Assembly (NCBI RefSeq): GCF_021916785.1
Contig: NZ_JAKCFC010000004.1
Location: 350,973-414,972, forward strand
Origin: Mycolicibacterium lacusdiani
GTDB lineage: Bacteria; Actinomycetota; Actinomycetes; Mycobacteriales; Mycobacteriaceae
Direction of reading: 5' to 3'
Length of the DNA stretch: 64,000 bases
Shown: in pieces, positions 17,312-26,298 of the stretch
Layout: the number at the start of each line of letters is the position of its first letter
How positions within the stretch are numbered: position 1 is the stretch's first letter
Translations under genes and position numbers: made by a program
The notes under the pieces: model-generated
Databases searched by the model: none
What the model was told of the DNA's origin: nothing
What the model saw: the letters and a program-made list of their open reading frames with translations, nothing else

Positions 17312-18310
17312 ATGTTCGGAAAGCGCAACAGAAGCACGCTCGCCGTCGGGGCGGTTCTCACCGCGGGTTCGCTGATTCTCGGCCTGACCGGCTGCGGCGG
17401 CTCTGATTCGGACGGCGTCAAGGTCGGCCTGATCACCAAGACCGATTCCAACCCGTTCTTCGTAAAGTTGCGTGAGGCCGCCCAGGCGCAGGCCGACAAG
17501 GACGGCGCCGAATTGATTTCACTCGCGGGTGCGTTCGACGGCGACAACGAGGGGCAGGTCGCGGCCATCGAGAACATGGTCGGCCAGGGAGTCAAGGGCA
17601 TCCTGATCACGCCGAACTCCTCCACCGGCGTGCTCGACGCCATCAAGAAGGCACGCGACGCGGGCGTCGTCGTCATCGCCCTCGACACCGCGACCGATCC
17701 CGAAGACGCCGTCGATGCCACGTACGCCACCGACAACAAGGCCGCGGGCGTCGCCCAAGGCAAGTGGGTCAAGGCTGCGCTGGGCAACAAGGCGCCCCAG
17801 GTCGTCATGCTGGACGGTACGCCCGGTGGCACCGTCGACACGTTCCGTCACGACGGATTCCTGGAGGGCTTCGGCATCACGAACGACTCGCCGGAGATCG
17901 TCGCCCAGGAGAACACCAACGGCGACCAGACCAAGGCGCAGACCGCGATGGAGAACATCCTCCAGCGTGCCCCGGGCATCAACGCGCTCTACACCATCAA
18001 CGAGCCGGCGGCTGCCGGTGCGTACCAGGCGATTCAGTCCGCCAACCGCGTCGCCGAGATCACCATCGGGTCGATCGACGGCAGCTGCACGGGTATCGCC
18101 GACGTGAAGTCCGGCAAGATCGGCGCCACGGTGCTGCAGTTCCCGGCGAAGATGGCCGAGCAGGGAGTGCAGGCCGTGGTCGAGTTCGCCAAGAACGGCA
18201 CCAAGCCCAGTGGCTTCAACGACACCGGCTCGCAGCTCGTCACCGACAAGCCAATGCCCGGAGTCGAGTCGCAGGACACCGCCTGGGGCGAACAGAACTG
18301 CTGGGGCTGA
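17312..18310 (+). CDS. frcB: Ketose (fructose-type) ABC transporter substrate-binding lipoprotein
   Basis: The 332-residue protein has a lipoprotein signal (LAVGAVLTAGSLILGLTGC) and a type I periplasmic-binding fold. Its opening VGLITKTDSNPFFVKL, the TINEPAAAGAYQAI segment and the ending DTGSQLV..KPMPGVESQDT...CWG closely resemble rhizobial FrcB, the fructose/mannose/ribose-binding protein. AAGGGAG precedes the ATG at 17312; the longer upstream frame is not supported. It heads a seven-gene unit with permease, ATPase, two kinases, LacI regulator and aldolase, whose layout fits ketose uptake. The ligand is inferred from resemblance recalled from the family. Confidence 0.85.
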   Translation: MFGKRNRSTLAVGAVLTAGSLILGLTGCGGSDSDGVKVGLITKTDSNPFFVKLREAAQAQADKDGAELISLAGAFDGDNEGQVAAIENMVGQGVKGILITPNSSTGVLDAIKKARDAGVVVIALDTATDPEDAVDATYATDNKAAGVAQGKWVKAALGNKAPQVVMLDGTPGGTVDTFRHDGFLEGFGITNDSPEIVAQENTNGDQTKAQTAMENILQRAPGINALYTINEPAAAGAYQAIQSANRVAEITIGSIDGSCTGIADVKSGKIGATVLQFPAKMAEQGVQAVVEFAKNGTKPSGFNDTGSQLVTDKPMPGVESQDTAWGEQNCWG

Positions 18311-18318
18311 GCCGGCAC

Positions 18319-19326
18319 ATGACCACCGGCGCTCCTGCGACGGCACCATCGACGGCAAAGCCATCGGTATCGAGCCGGATGAACGTAGGGAACCTCCTGC
18401 GTGAACCGCTGCTCGGTCCGCTGGTGGCGCTGGTCATCGCCATCGTCATCTTCAGCTCGGTCTCGAATTCGTTCCTGAACCCGCAGAACGTGTCGCTGAT
18501 CCTCCAGCAGTCGGTGGTCGTCGGCATTCTCGCCGTGGGTCAGACGTTGATCATCCTGACCTCCGGCATCGACCTCTCGATTGGCGCAGTCGCCGTCTTC
18601 GGCACGATCGTGATGGCGCAGAGTGCCGGGGCGAACGGTCCGTTCATGGCCCTCGGGTCGACGCTGCTGGTGTGCGTGGTCTTCGGTGCCATCAACGGCG
18701 GCCTCGTCACGGCGCTGCGACTGCCGCCGTTCATCGTCACGCTGGGCACGTTCACCGCGATTCAGGCGGCCACCCGCCTGCTCGCAGGGTCCGAGACCTA
18801 CCGGGTGGAGCCCGGACTTCTCACGTTCCTCGGCACGTCGTTCCGCATCGGGTCGTTCTCGACCACGTACGGCGTGGTCGCGATGCTGCTGGTCTACCTG
18901 GTGATGTGGTACGCGCTGTCCCAAACTGCCTGGGGTAAACACGTTTACGCAGTAGGTGGCAACCCGCAGGCATCGGACCTGTCGGGCATCAAGTCTCAGC
19001 GCGTGTTGTTCTCCGTCTACATCACCACGGGTGTGATTGCGGCCATCGCCGCGTGGGCCGCTCTCGGTCGTATCCCCAACGCCGATCCGAACGCGTACCA
19101 GAACGCCAACCTCGAGTCGATCACCGCCGTGGTCATCGGCGGGACGAGTCTGTTCGGTGGCCGCGGCGGTGTTGGCGGAACACTGGTCGGCACCTTGATC
19201 GTCGGCGTCCTGAGGAACGGTCTCACCCAGGCCGGCGTCGACAACCTCTATCAGAACATCGCGACGGGGGTCCTCGTGATCGTCGCCGTGGCCGTGGATC
19301 AGTTCGCACGCAGGAGATCACAGTGA
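18319..19326 (+). CDS. frcC: Ketose ABC transporter permease (FrcC-like)
   Basis: The 335-residue permease has about ten membrane segments and the BPD_transp_2 marks SGIDLSIGAVAVFG, VGGNPQASDLSGIKSQRVL and GGTSLFGGRGGVGGTLVGTLIVG. The ATG at 18319 begins 8 bp after the lipoprotein stop; an internal ATG at 18379 is a weaker alternative. Its stop overlaps the ATPase start (GTGA). A single permease gene, probably acting as a homodimer, is typical of Frc/Rbs systems, unlike the two-permease importer at 4.3-9.0 kb. Confidence 0.9.
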   Translation: MTTGAPATAPSTAKPSVSSRMNVGNLLREPLLGPLVALVIAIVIFSSVSNSFLNPQNVSLILQQSVVVGILAVGQTLIILTSGIDLSIGAVAVFGTIVMAQSAGANGPFMALGSTLLVCVVFGAINGGLVTALRLPPFIVTLGTFTAIQAATRLLAGSETYRVEPGLLTFLGTSFRIGSFSTTYGVVAMLLVYLVMWYALSQTAWGKHVYAVGGNPQASDLSGIKSQRVLFSVYITTGVIAAIAAWAALGRIPNADPNAYQNANLESITAVVIGGTSLFGGRGGVGGTLVGTLIVGVLRNGLTQAGVDNLYQNIATGVLVIVAVAVDQFARRRSQ

Positions 19327-20117
19327 CGACCCCGACGAGCGGCACACCCGTGCTCGAGGCGCGCGGGCTCGTCAAGAAGTACGGCAACGTGACGGCTATC
19401 AACGGCGCCGACTTCGAACTTCGCGAAGGCGAGGTCCTCGCGGTCATCGGAGACAACGGCGCAGGCAAGACCAGTCTCATCAAGGCCTTGGCGGGCGCGC
19501 TGGTTCCGGACTCGGGGGAGATCCTGATGAACGGAACGCCCATGTCGTTCAGGAACACCCGAGACGCCAGGGCCGCCGGTATCGAGACGGTCTATCAGGA
19601 CCTTGCCGTCGTGGCGGCTCTCGACATCGCGTCGAATCTGTATCTCGGACGCGAGGTGCGGCGAAAGGGCGTCGCGGGCAGTCTGTTCCGCCGTCTCGAC
19701 ATGCCGCGAATGCGCGACGAGGCGTCACAGCACCTCGCGGACCTGAAGATCGGCATCAAGTCGGTGACTCAAGCCGTCGAGACCCTGTCCGGCGGCCAGC
19801 GTCAGGGTGTCGCGGTGGCGCGGGCCGCCGCGTTCGGCCGCGGTGTCATCATCATGGACGAGCCGACGGCCGCGCTCGGCGTGCGGGAATCGGGACAGGT
19901 CATCGACCTCATCAAGTCCATCCGTGACCGCGGCATTCCCGTGGTGCTCATCAGCCACGACATGCCGCACGTCTTCGAGGTAGCCGACCGGATCCACATT
20001 CACCGGCTCGGCCAACGCGCCGGCGTCGTCGATCCGAAGACGCGTTCGATGTCGGAAGTGGTTGCGCTCATGACCGGTGCAGAGGAGCCCACCGATGAGG
20101 AACGCGCCGGTCTCTGA
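19323..20117 (+). CDS. frcA: Ketose ABC transporter ATPase, single domain (FrcA-like)
   Basis: The 264-residue protein has one complete ABC domain: Walker A GDNGAGKTS (about 42-50), Q-loop YQDLAVV, signature LSGGQRQGVAVARA, Walker B GVIIMDEPTAALG and switch LISHDM. One ATPase domain of about 260 residues matches FrcA rather than the tandem RbsA type. The GTG start overlaps the permease stop by 4 bp, and the kinase start (20095) lies inside its 3' end, so translation is coupled through the unit. Confidence 0.9.
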   Translation: MTTPTSGTPVLEARGLVKKYGNVTAINGADFELREGEVLAVIGDNGAGKTSLIKALAGALVPDSGEILMNGTPMSFRNTRDARAAGIETVYQDLAVVAALDIASNLYLGREVRRKGVAGSLFRRLDMPRMRDEASQHLADLKIGIKSVTQAVETLSGGQRQGVAVARAAAFGRGVIIMDEPTAALGVRESGQVIDLIKSIRDRGIPVVLISHDMPHVFEVADRIHIHRLGQRAGVVDPKTRSMSEVVALMTGAEEPTDEERAGL

Positions 20118-21027
20118 GGAGGCCCCGGTGGGGGTCTTCGTCGGGTTGGCGACTCTCGACGTGATCCATCGCATCGCGAAACCGCCTGCGGCCAACGAGA
20201 AGATCACGGCGGCCGCTCAGTTCGTCGCGGCCGGCGGACCGGCGGCGAACGCAGCCGTCACCTTCGCGGCGCTGGGCGGCGACGCGACCCTCGTCACCGC
20301 GCTCGGCGACGAACCGGTGGCCGACCTCATCCGAGCCGATCTCGCCGCCTACGGCGTGACCGTCGTCGATGCGTCTGCGGGCAGCCGCCGAGCGGTACCC
20401 GTCTCCACGGTGTCGGTGCTCGAATCCACGGGTGAACGATCAGTGGTCTCGCTGGATGCCGTCAACTCCGATGCCCCGGCGCCGGAAGGCCTCGACGACC
20501 TCGTGGCGCGCGCCGACGTGGTGCTCGTCGACGGTCACCACCCGCTGATCGCCCGGGCCGCCGCGGCGAGTGCCTCGGCGCGGCGCACCACACTCGTCGT
20601 CGACGCCGGCCGGTGGAAGTCGGTGATGACCGACCTCGTGGTCCATGCCACGGATGTCGTGTGCTCCAGCGACTTCCGGGTACCAGGCACGAGTGACTCG
20701 GAATCCACCGCAGCGGCGCTGGTCGGCAGCGGTGTGCGCACCGTCGTCACCACCCATGGCGGTGATCCCGTGCACTGGTGGTCGGAGGGCGAGTCCGGAT
20801 CGGTGCCCGTGGAGCCGGTGACGGTGGTCGACACCCTGGGCGCGGGAGATGCCTATCACGGCGCGTACGCGTACTTCTCGACCGGGATCGGTACCGGTGT
20901 CGCAGACCGCGTCGACCGCTCTTCGCGTGTGGCGGCACTGCGATGTTCGGTGGTCGGACCGCGGGCATGGCTGCGCGAACTGTCCACCGAATTACACACT
21001 GAACTGACCCGGAAGCGAGAACGGTGA
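20095..21027 (+). CDS. PfkB-family sugar kinase
   Basis: The 310-residue protein has the PfkB N-terminal GLATLDVI...GGPAANAAVTFAALGGDATLVTALGDE and the C-terminal signature DTLGAGDAYHGAY with the catalytic Asp. The family includes fructokinase, ribokinase and 1-phosphofructokinase. ATG 20095 is chosen because AGAGGAG lies just upstream, inside the ATPase gene. In this unit it would phosphorylate the imported ketose before the class II aldolase encoded four genes on. Whether it makes a 6-phosphate or a bisphosphate cannot be told from sequence. Confidence 0.85.
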   Translation: MRNAPVSEEAPVGVFVGLATLDVIHRIAKPPAANEKITAAAQFVAAGGPAANAAVTFAALGGDATLVTALGDEPVADLIRADLAAYGVTVVDASAGSRRAVPVSTVSVLESTGERSVVSLDAVNSDAPAPEGLDDLVARADVVLVDGHHPLIARAAAASASARRTTLVVDAGRWKSVMTDLVVHATDVVCSSDFRVPGTSDSESTAAALVGSGVRTVVTTHGGDPVHWWSEGESGSVPVEPVTVVDTLGAGDAYHGAYAYFSTGIGTGVADRVDRSSRVAALRCSVVGPRAWLRELSTELHTELTRKRER

Positions 21028-21674
21028 GCACCGAGCGTGACGTGCAGGACGCCACACTGGACCAACTGGTCGAGTCGGCCAGGGCGCTCGTCGTCCGCGG
21101 GGAGCGTCGCATCCTCGGTCTCACCGGTGCTCCGGGTGCCGGAAAGTCCACCGTCGCGGAGCAACTCGTCGCCGCGCTCGGTTCGGACGTGGCCGTGCTC
21201 GTTCCCATGGACGGCTTCCACCTCGCCAACGAAGTGTTGATCGACCTCGGGCGCCGAGAACGCAAGGGTGCGCACGACACGTTCGACGACGGCGGATACG
21301 CACGGCTGATCGAGACCCTGCGGGCGCAGCGTCTCGGCGACCCGGTCGTGTATGCGCCCAGGTTCCGGCGCGAGATCGAGGAGTCGATCGGCTCGTCGAT
21401 ACCCGTCCCGGCCACGGTGCCGCTCGTCGTCACCGAAGGCAACTACCTGCTGCTGGATTCCGATGCGTGGCCCGCGGCGCGGTCCTACATCGACGAGGTG
21501 TGGTTCCTGGCTCCCGACACCGACGTTCGCCATTCACGGCTGCTCCGCCGACACGAGGCCTACGGAAAGTCCCCGGAGGACGCGGCTTCCTGGGCGCTCG
21601 GGCCCGACGAACGCAATGCCCAGATGATCGAGTCGACCGCCGGTCGAGCGGACCGCATCGTGCGACTCCGGTGA
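21024..21674 (+). CDS. frcK: Uridine-kinase-like P-loop kinase (FrcK-like)
   Basis: The 216-residue protein has a P-loop GLTGAPGAGKST (about 32-43), an acceptor-site VPMDGFHLANEVL and the KGAHDTFDDGGY, VYAPRFRREIEE and VVTEGNYLLLD segments of the uridine kinase/pantothenate kinase-like family. Rhizobial frc loci end with such a gene, frcK, whose product is linked to fructose transport. The GTG start overlaps the PfkB stop, and its own stop overlaps the LacI start, both by 4 bp. Two kinases of different folds in one uptake operon is notable; the acceptor of this one is unknown. Confidence 0.8.
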   Translation: MSTERDVQDATLDQLVESARALVVRGERRILGLTGAPGAGKSTVAEQLVAALGSDVAVLVPMDGFHLANEVLIDLGRRERKGAHDTFDDGGYARLIETLRAQRLGDPVVYAPRFRREIEESIGSSIPVPATVPLVVTEGNYLLLDSDAWPAARSYIDEVWFLAPDTDVRHSRLLRRHEAYGKSPEDAASWALGPDERNAQMIESTAGRADRIVRLR

Positions 21675-22669
21675 CCACGATGGGCGACGTCGCCCGCATC
21701 GCCGGCGTCTCGGCGTCCACGGTGTCGCACGTGCTCAACGGCACGCGCAAGGTCGACTCCCACACGCGCCTGCGCGTCGAGGCGGCGATCGAGGAGACCG
21801 GATACCGCCGCAACGTGGTGGCACGATCACTGGCCGCCGGGCGCACGAACACCATCGGGCTCTCGATCGCCGCCCTGACCAATCCCTACTTCGGGAGCCT
21901 GGTGCACGCCGTGGAGCGGGCGTTGTCGGACGCGGGTTACGTGCTGATCGTCGGCGATTCGCACGACGACGTCGTGTCGGAGAAACGCGTCACCGATTCG
22001 CTCTTGGACCGGCAGGTCGACGGAATGATCGTGGCGCCCGCGGCAGGGTCGGAGCGAGTCACCCTGCCCGGCATCATCCGCAGCGGAACGCCTCTGGTTC
22101 TGATCGACCGTGGTGTCGACCTCGGCTGCGATCAGGTCGGTCCGGAAAACGTCTCGTCGGCTCGGTCGTTGACCGAGCACCTGCTCGACCTCGGACATCG
22201 CCGGATCGCCGTCGTACGGGGCCTGGCCGGCATCTCCTCGACCACCGAGCGATTCGAGGGCTACGCCACGGCGCTCGCCGATCGATGCATCGCCGTCGAC
22301 GCCGGCCTGGTCCTCGAGGGCAACTCCAACACCGACGTCGCTGAGCGCGAAGTACACGCCTTGATGTCGAAGAGCGACCGGCCCACTGCGCTCGTGTCGC
22401 TGAACAATGCCATGACGATCGGAACGCTCAAGGCACTCCGCACGCTCGGCCTGTCGATTCCGGCCGACGTTGCGTTCGTCTGTTACGACGACTTCGAATG
22501 GTCGGACCTCTTCGAGCCCAAGCTCACGGCAGCAGCGCAGGACGTGGAGACGATCGGCGCCACGGCGGCCGACCTGCTCCTGCGCCGCATCCGCGGACAC
22601 GAGGCAGAACCGCAACGCATCAGCGTGCCCACCACGTTCCACCATCGCAATTCGTGCGGATGCACGTGA
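21671..22669 (+). CDS. LacI-family transcriptional regulator
   Basis: The 332-residue regulator has a LacI helix-turn-helix at the N-terminus (MGDVARIAGVSASTVSHVLNGTRKVDSHTRLRVEAAI) with a hinge RSLAAGRTNTIG, then a periplasmic-binding-like sensor domain. GTG 21671, in a GTGA overlap with the kinase gene, and ATG 21680 are both possible starts; the overlap pattern of the operon favours 21671. It ends in an odd Cys-containing tail (NSCGCT), seen in some LacI proteins. It is the likely binder of the 17232-17247 palindrome and would respond to the imported sugar or its phosphate. Confidence 0.9.
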   Translation: MTTMGDVARIAGVSASTVSHVLNGTRKVDSHTRLRVEAAIEETGYRRNVVARSLAAGRTNTIGLSIAALTNPYFGSLVHAVERALSDAGYVLIVGDSHDDVVSEKRVTDSLLDRQVDGMIVAPAAGSERVTLPGIIRSGTPLVLIDRGVDLGCDQVGPENVSSARSLTEHLLDLGHRRIAVVRGLAGISSTTERFEGYATALADRCIAVDAGLVLEGNSNTDVAEREVHALMSKSDRPTALVSLNNAMTIGTLKALRTLGLSIPADVAFVCYDDFEWSDLFEPKLTAAAQDVETIGATAADLLLRRIRGHEAEPQRISVPTTFHHRNSCGCT

Positions 22670-22693
22670 CCCTCACCGATAGGACTTCCGACG

Positions 22694-23716
22694 ATGCCGA
22701 TTGCCGATCCCGACCAGTACGTTGCGATGCTCGATCGCGCCAAGGAGGGCGGGTTCGCATATCCGGCCATCAACGTGACGAGTTCGCAGACGCTCAACGC
22801 GGCGCTGCAGGGATTCGCCGAGGCCGACAGTGATGGCATCGTCCAGGTGTCGCTTGGAACGGCTCTCTATCTGTCCGGCAACGCGATTCAGAACCGGTTC
22901 GTGGGTTCGAAGGCACTCGCGCTGTACGCCCACGAGGTCGCATCGCAGTACCCGGTCACCGTGGCCCTGCATACCGACCACTGTCCCGTCGAGAACCTCG
23001 ACGACTGGGTCCGGCCGTTGATCGCCGATTCCATAGAACGTCGCAGCCGCGGACTGGGCCCGCTCTATCAGTCGCACATGTGGGATGGATCCGCGGTTCC
23101 GCTCGCCGACAACCTCCGCGTAGCAGCGGAATTGCTGGATGCGTCGGTGCGGGCCAACACGCTCCTGGAGATCGAGGTCGGCGTGATCGGCGGCGAGGAG
23201 GACGGCGTGTCGCACGAGATCAACGAACAGCTGTACTCCACGGTCGACGATGCACGCGCCACGATCCAGGCGCTGGGAACGGGGGAGCGGGGCCGGTACT
23301 TGACCGCACTGACCTTCGGCAACGTCCACGGCGTCTACCGTCCGGACTCGGTCCATCTACGCCCAGAGATCCTGGCGGACATCCAAACCGTCGTCGGGCG
23401 CGAGACTGGCAAGGACAAGCCGTTCGACCTCGTCTTCCACGGTGGATCGGGATCAAGCGCAGAGGACATCGCGTCTGCCGTGGCGAGCGGCGTCGTGAAG
23501 ATGAACGTCGACACCGACACCCAGTACGCATTCACCCGGTCCATCGCAGGCCACATGCTCGCGAAGTACGAACAGGTGCTCAAGGTCGATGGCGGGTACG
23601 GCAACAAGAAGGCCTACGACCCGCGGTCGTGGGGCAAGCCGGCCGAGCACGCCATGGCGGCGCGAGTCGTCGAAGCCGCGCAGATGTTGGGATCGGCCGG
23701 ACGGGCGATGAGCTAG
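22694..23716 (+). CDS. Class II fructose-bisphosphate aldolase family protein
   Basis: The 340-residue zinc aldolase has FAYPAINVTSSQTLNAAL, the metal-binding HTDHCPVENL, IEVGVIGGEEDG, the second metal His in FGNVHGVY, and VFHGGSGSSAEDI with KMNVDTDTQYAFTR near the C-terminus. This is the class IIA pattern of fructose-1,6-bisphosphate aldolase, with insertions of the long form. The ATG is 24 bp after the LacI gene. It would split the phosphorylated ketose into trioses. Because it sits in a substrate-specific operon it may act on another ketose bisphosphate; the housekeeping fba is expected elsewhere. No hairpin terminator is visible after it. Confidence 0.85.
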   Translation: MPIADPDQYVAMLDRAKEGGFAYPAINVTSSQTLNAALQGFAEADSDGIVQVSLGTALYLSGNAIQNRFVGSKALALYAHEVASQYPVTVALHTDHCPVENLDDWVRPLIADSIERRSRGLGPLYQSHMWDGSAVPLADNLRVAAELLDASVRANTLLEIEVGVIGGEEDGVSHEINEQLYSTVDDARATIQALGTGERGRYLTALTFGNVHGVYRPDSVHLRPEILADIQTVVGRETGKDKPFDLVFHGGSGSSAEDIASAVASGVVKMNVDTDTQYAFTRSIAGHMLAKYEQVLKVDGGYGNKKAYDPRSWGKPAEHAMAARVVEAAQMLGSAGRAMS

Positions 23717-23741
23717 GGCTTCACGACGAATTCGAGCACGC

Positions 23742-24023
23742 TCAGCGCCAGAACGGTGGGCGGCCCGTTCCGCTGATCATGAGGTCACCGGCGGCAGTTC
23801 GTTCGACGAGACGTGCGGCGTCGTCCCGATCCCCGACGCACAGCACGGCGGGTCGGCCTGCAGTGACCTGCGCGGGAGCGTCGCGAACGGTCCCCTGCCA
23901 GTGGTAGTGGCCGTCGAACGGATTCATGTACCCGGTGAGACGGATTCGGACGGGATGGCGCTCGTCGCCGACCACCAAACTGGCCGGCCCCGCGTAGACG
24001 CGATCGTCGTGGGCGGCGGTCAC
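23742..24023 (-). CDS. DUF4873 domain protein
   Basis: The 93-residue protein matches the actinobacterial DUF4873 pattern (YAGPASLVVGDERHPVRIRLTGYMNPFDGHYHWQGTV), a small all-beta domain often found beside or fused to flavin monooxygenases and diiron oxygenases. Its GTG start at 24023 overlaps the stop of the AurF-like gene by 4 bp (GTGA), so the two are coupled. No signal or membrane segment is present. Function is not established; an accessory role for the oxygenase is inferred. Confidence 0.75.
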   Translation of the reverse strand: MTAAHDDRVYAGPASLVVGDERHPVRIRLTGYMNPFDGHYHWQGTVRDAPAQVTAGRPAVLCVGDRDDAARLVERTAAGDLMISGTGRPPFWR

Positions 24024-24934
24024 AGGAAGTGGTTCTTCGCCCACATGCGGCGCGCGACCGGCCCCATGAGGCCGACCTCGCGAAGGAACGCCTCCAGCGG
24101 CTCGAACCCCGCACGCAGCGTGGCGTGGAAGTGTGGGTTCGCGCGCGCCTGACGCTGCGCCTCGGCACCGTCGAGACCGATGCGGTCGTACAGGGCGCGG
24201 CGGGTGAAGTGGCCGAAGTACAGCGACGCCCCGAGGCCGTGCAGGTTGGACAAGGCCAGTCGAGTGCGCCGCGACAACGTGCCGACGTCGCGGCGAATGC
24301 CGTCGCGGGCGAACTGGATGTGGCGGGCCTCCTCGGTGACGTGGATGCGCATCACCCGTCGTACGAGCGGCTGGATGTCGTCGCCGTCGTCGAGGATCTG
24401 GCGCTGCACCGCGTCGAAGAGCTCTTCGCCGACCAGCGCGCCGATCCAGAGCATGGGCCCCCGGAAGATCATCGCCATCGCATTGACCCTGCGGGCGCCA
24501 CGCTTGGTGGGCCAGAACGGCTCGACTCCCACCCGCTCGATGGCCTTGCCGAACATCAACATGTGGCGCGCCTCGTCGCCCAGCTCGGTGAGTTCGTAGA
24601 ACGTGCTGTGGGACGTCGGCGACGAATGCATCATCGCGCGCAACAGGGACTGGTTGAGCATGTTCTCGAACCAGATCCCCATGGAGATGTAGTTGGCGAA
24701 CTCCTGCCTGGAGAGATCCAGGCGTTGCTGGTCGGTCATCCGTTCCCACAGCGGCGTGCCGTAGAGGCTCAGCATGTGCGGAGGGAGAAAGTACAGGCCC
24801 TCGGGTAGCGGTGCGTCCCAGTCGATGTCGACGACGGGCTCGTAGGACTTCTTGGCCGAACCCTTGAGCAGGCGTAGGGCGAAGTCTTCCCGCTCGGGTG
24901 CGGTGGGCGTGGCGGAACTCATGATGACCATCAT
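24020..24934 (-). CDS. AurF-like diiron oxygenase
   Basis: This 304-residue helical protein shows a ferritin-like diiron ligand series: Glu90 in WFENML, Glu121-x-x-His124 in GDEARH, Glu170 in VGEELFD, and His198/Glu202/His205 in HVTEEARH. This order matches AurF, the p-aminobenzoate N-oxygenase of Streptomyces. Mycobacterial paralogues are mostly uncharacterised and may act on amines, lipids or alkanes. ATG codons at 24934, 24931 and 24922 are possible; GGAA upstream slightly favours the first. It is followed by an overlapping DUF4873 gene and is divergent from a PucR-type regulator. Confidence 0.8.
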   Translation of the reverse strand: MMVIMSSATPTAPEREDFALRLLKGSAKKSYEPVVDIDWDAPLPEGLYFLPPHMLSLYGTPLWERMTDQQRLDLSRQEFANYISMGIWFENMLNQSLLRAMMHSSPTSHSTFYELTELGDEARHMLMFGKAIERVGVEPFWPTKRGARRVNAMAMIFRGPMLWIGALVGEELFDAVQRQILDDGDDIQPLVRRVMRIHVTEEARHIQFARDGIRRDVGTLSRRTRLALSNLHGLGASLYFGHFTRRALYDRIGLDGAEAQRQARANPHFHATLRAGFEPLEAFLREVGLMGPVARRMWAKNHFL

Positions 24935-25038
24935 TGCGTCGTTTCCGGACAGTTTCTCGCCTCCTACGGCCAGAGCATCGGGCCTGTGTTGCCCTCATCG
25001 GACAGCCAGGCGTCAGGGCGCCGCCTACCATCCGAGGT

Positions 25039-26298
25039 ATGGCCAACGTCCCGCCTGCGCCGACGAGGACACCCGAACTGCCTGCGGAGACCCTCGAGGC
25101 CATGCGGGCGGGACTGCCGGGTCTGGCCGACCGCATGGTGGAGGCGGTAATCGCCGAGGTGCCGACCTTCGCTGTCGCCGCGCAGGAGTCATGGCGGCCG
25201 GTCTTCTACGCGTCGGCCGACCAACTGCTGACCGCGCTGGTCGAACAACTGCGGGGTGCGGCCGACCCCGAGAGGTCGACGACGTCGATGCAGGAGGTGC
25301 TGGACACGGCCTATCGTTTCGGCCGGCGCGAAGCCCGGCAGGGCCGGCCGACGGAGGTGCAGCTCGCCGCCTACCGGATCGGCGCTCGCGAGATCTGGCG
25401 TGAGTGGTCTGCGCTGGCTGTCCTGCACGGAGTGGGTGGCGGCGAGGTGAGCGTCTTCGCCGAGATGTCCTTCGCCTACCTCGACCGGTTCTCGGCGGCG
25501 GGCGTGGCCGGCCATGCCGACGAGATGGCGCGATTGGGATTGGCACGGGAACGCCATCGCGAGCGTCTCGTACGCGCGCTCCTGCGCGAGGTATCGCCCG
25601 AGGAGTTGAATCTCGCTGCCGAGGCGGCGTCGTGGACTCCACCGCAGACGCTGACCGCAGTGGCGCTGCCACTTCGGCACCACGAGCGCGGCGGGATGAT
25701 CAATACCGATCCGCGCACTCTCGAGGTGCCCGATGACGCAGTCGAGCTGCCCCCAACGGCCATCCGACTTTTCCTGATCCCGGACGTCGGCGGGAAGGCC
25801 AGAGCGCCCTTCCTCGCGTCGATCGGCAAGACGGGTGCGGTGGTGGGGCCGGCACGGCCGTGGTCGTCCGCGCGGTCCTCGGTGACTCGCGTCATGCGGG
25901 CGGTCGAGCTTCGCGCACCACAGTTCACCGCGCTGCTCGACACCGACGAGATGCTCGCGGAGCTGGTCGTGACGGCCGACGCCGAGGCACTCGTCGACCT
26001 TCGGGCCCGCGCCTTGGCGCCATTGGCGGCGATACCGACCACCACCCGCGAACGGCTCACCGACACGCTGCGGTCATGGCTGCTCCATCACGGCCGGCGC
26101 GATGACATCGCCGCGGACCTCTACGTCTCGCCGTCGACGGTGCGCTATCGGCTGCGCCAGTTGCGCGAACTCTTCGGGGATCGGTTGCACGACCCGAGTT
26201 CGATTGCGGAACTCACCGTTGCGCTGGCGTGCGGAATAGGGCCCGCGCGGCGGACGTTGCGGCCCGGTGACGACCCACCACACGGAGGCGATGCATGA
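25039..26298 (+). CDS. PucR/CdaR-type helix-turn-helix regulator
   Basis: The protein of about 419 residues has a long helical N-terminal part (PELPAETLEAMRAGLPGLADRMVEAVI...) and a C-terminal PucR-type helix-turn-helix (GRRDDIAADLYVSPSTVRYRLRQLRELFG). This architecture is common in mycobacterial regulators next to oxygenase or transport genes. The ATG at 25039 has no good ribosome site, so a leaderless transcript is possible. The stop overlaps the next gene by ATGA. The divergent AurF-like/DUF4873 pair is the likely target. Two CGGACAG repeats in the gap (24946-24952, 24999-25005) could be binding sites. Confidence 0.8.
   Translation: MANVPPAPTRTPELPAETLEAMRAGLPGLADRMVEAVIAEVPTFAVAAQESWRPVFYASADQLLTALVEQLRGAADPERSTTSMQEVLDTAYRFGRREARQGRPTEVQLAAYRIGAREIWREWSALAVLHGVGGGEVSVFAEMSFAYLDRFSAAGVAGHADEMARLGLARERHRERLVRALLREVSPEELNLAAEAASWTPPQTLTAVALPLRHHERGGMINTDPRTLEVPDDAVELPPTAIRLFLIPDVGGKARAPFLASIGKTGAVVGPARPWSSARSSVTRVMRAVELRAPQFTALLDTDEMLAELVVTADAEALVDLRARALAPLAAIPTTTRERLTDTLRSWLLHHGRRDDIAADLYVSPSTVRYRLRQLRELFGDRLHDPSSIAELTVALACGIGPARRTLRPGDDPPHGGDA

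Noticed and set aside
24946..25005. Two direct CGGACAG repeats 53 bp apart in the AurF/PucR gap
   Set aside because: The 7-mers are short and could be chance. They are mentioned under the regulator but not claimed as a site.
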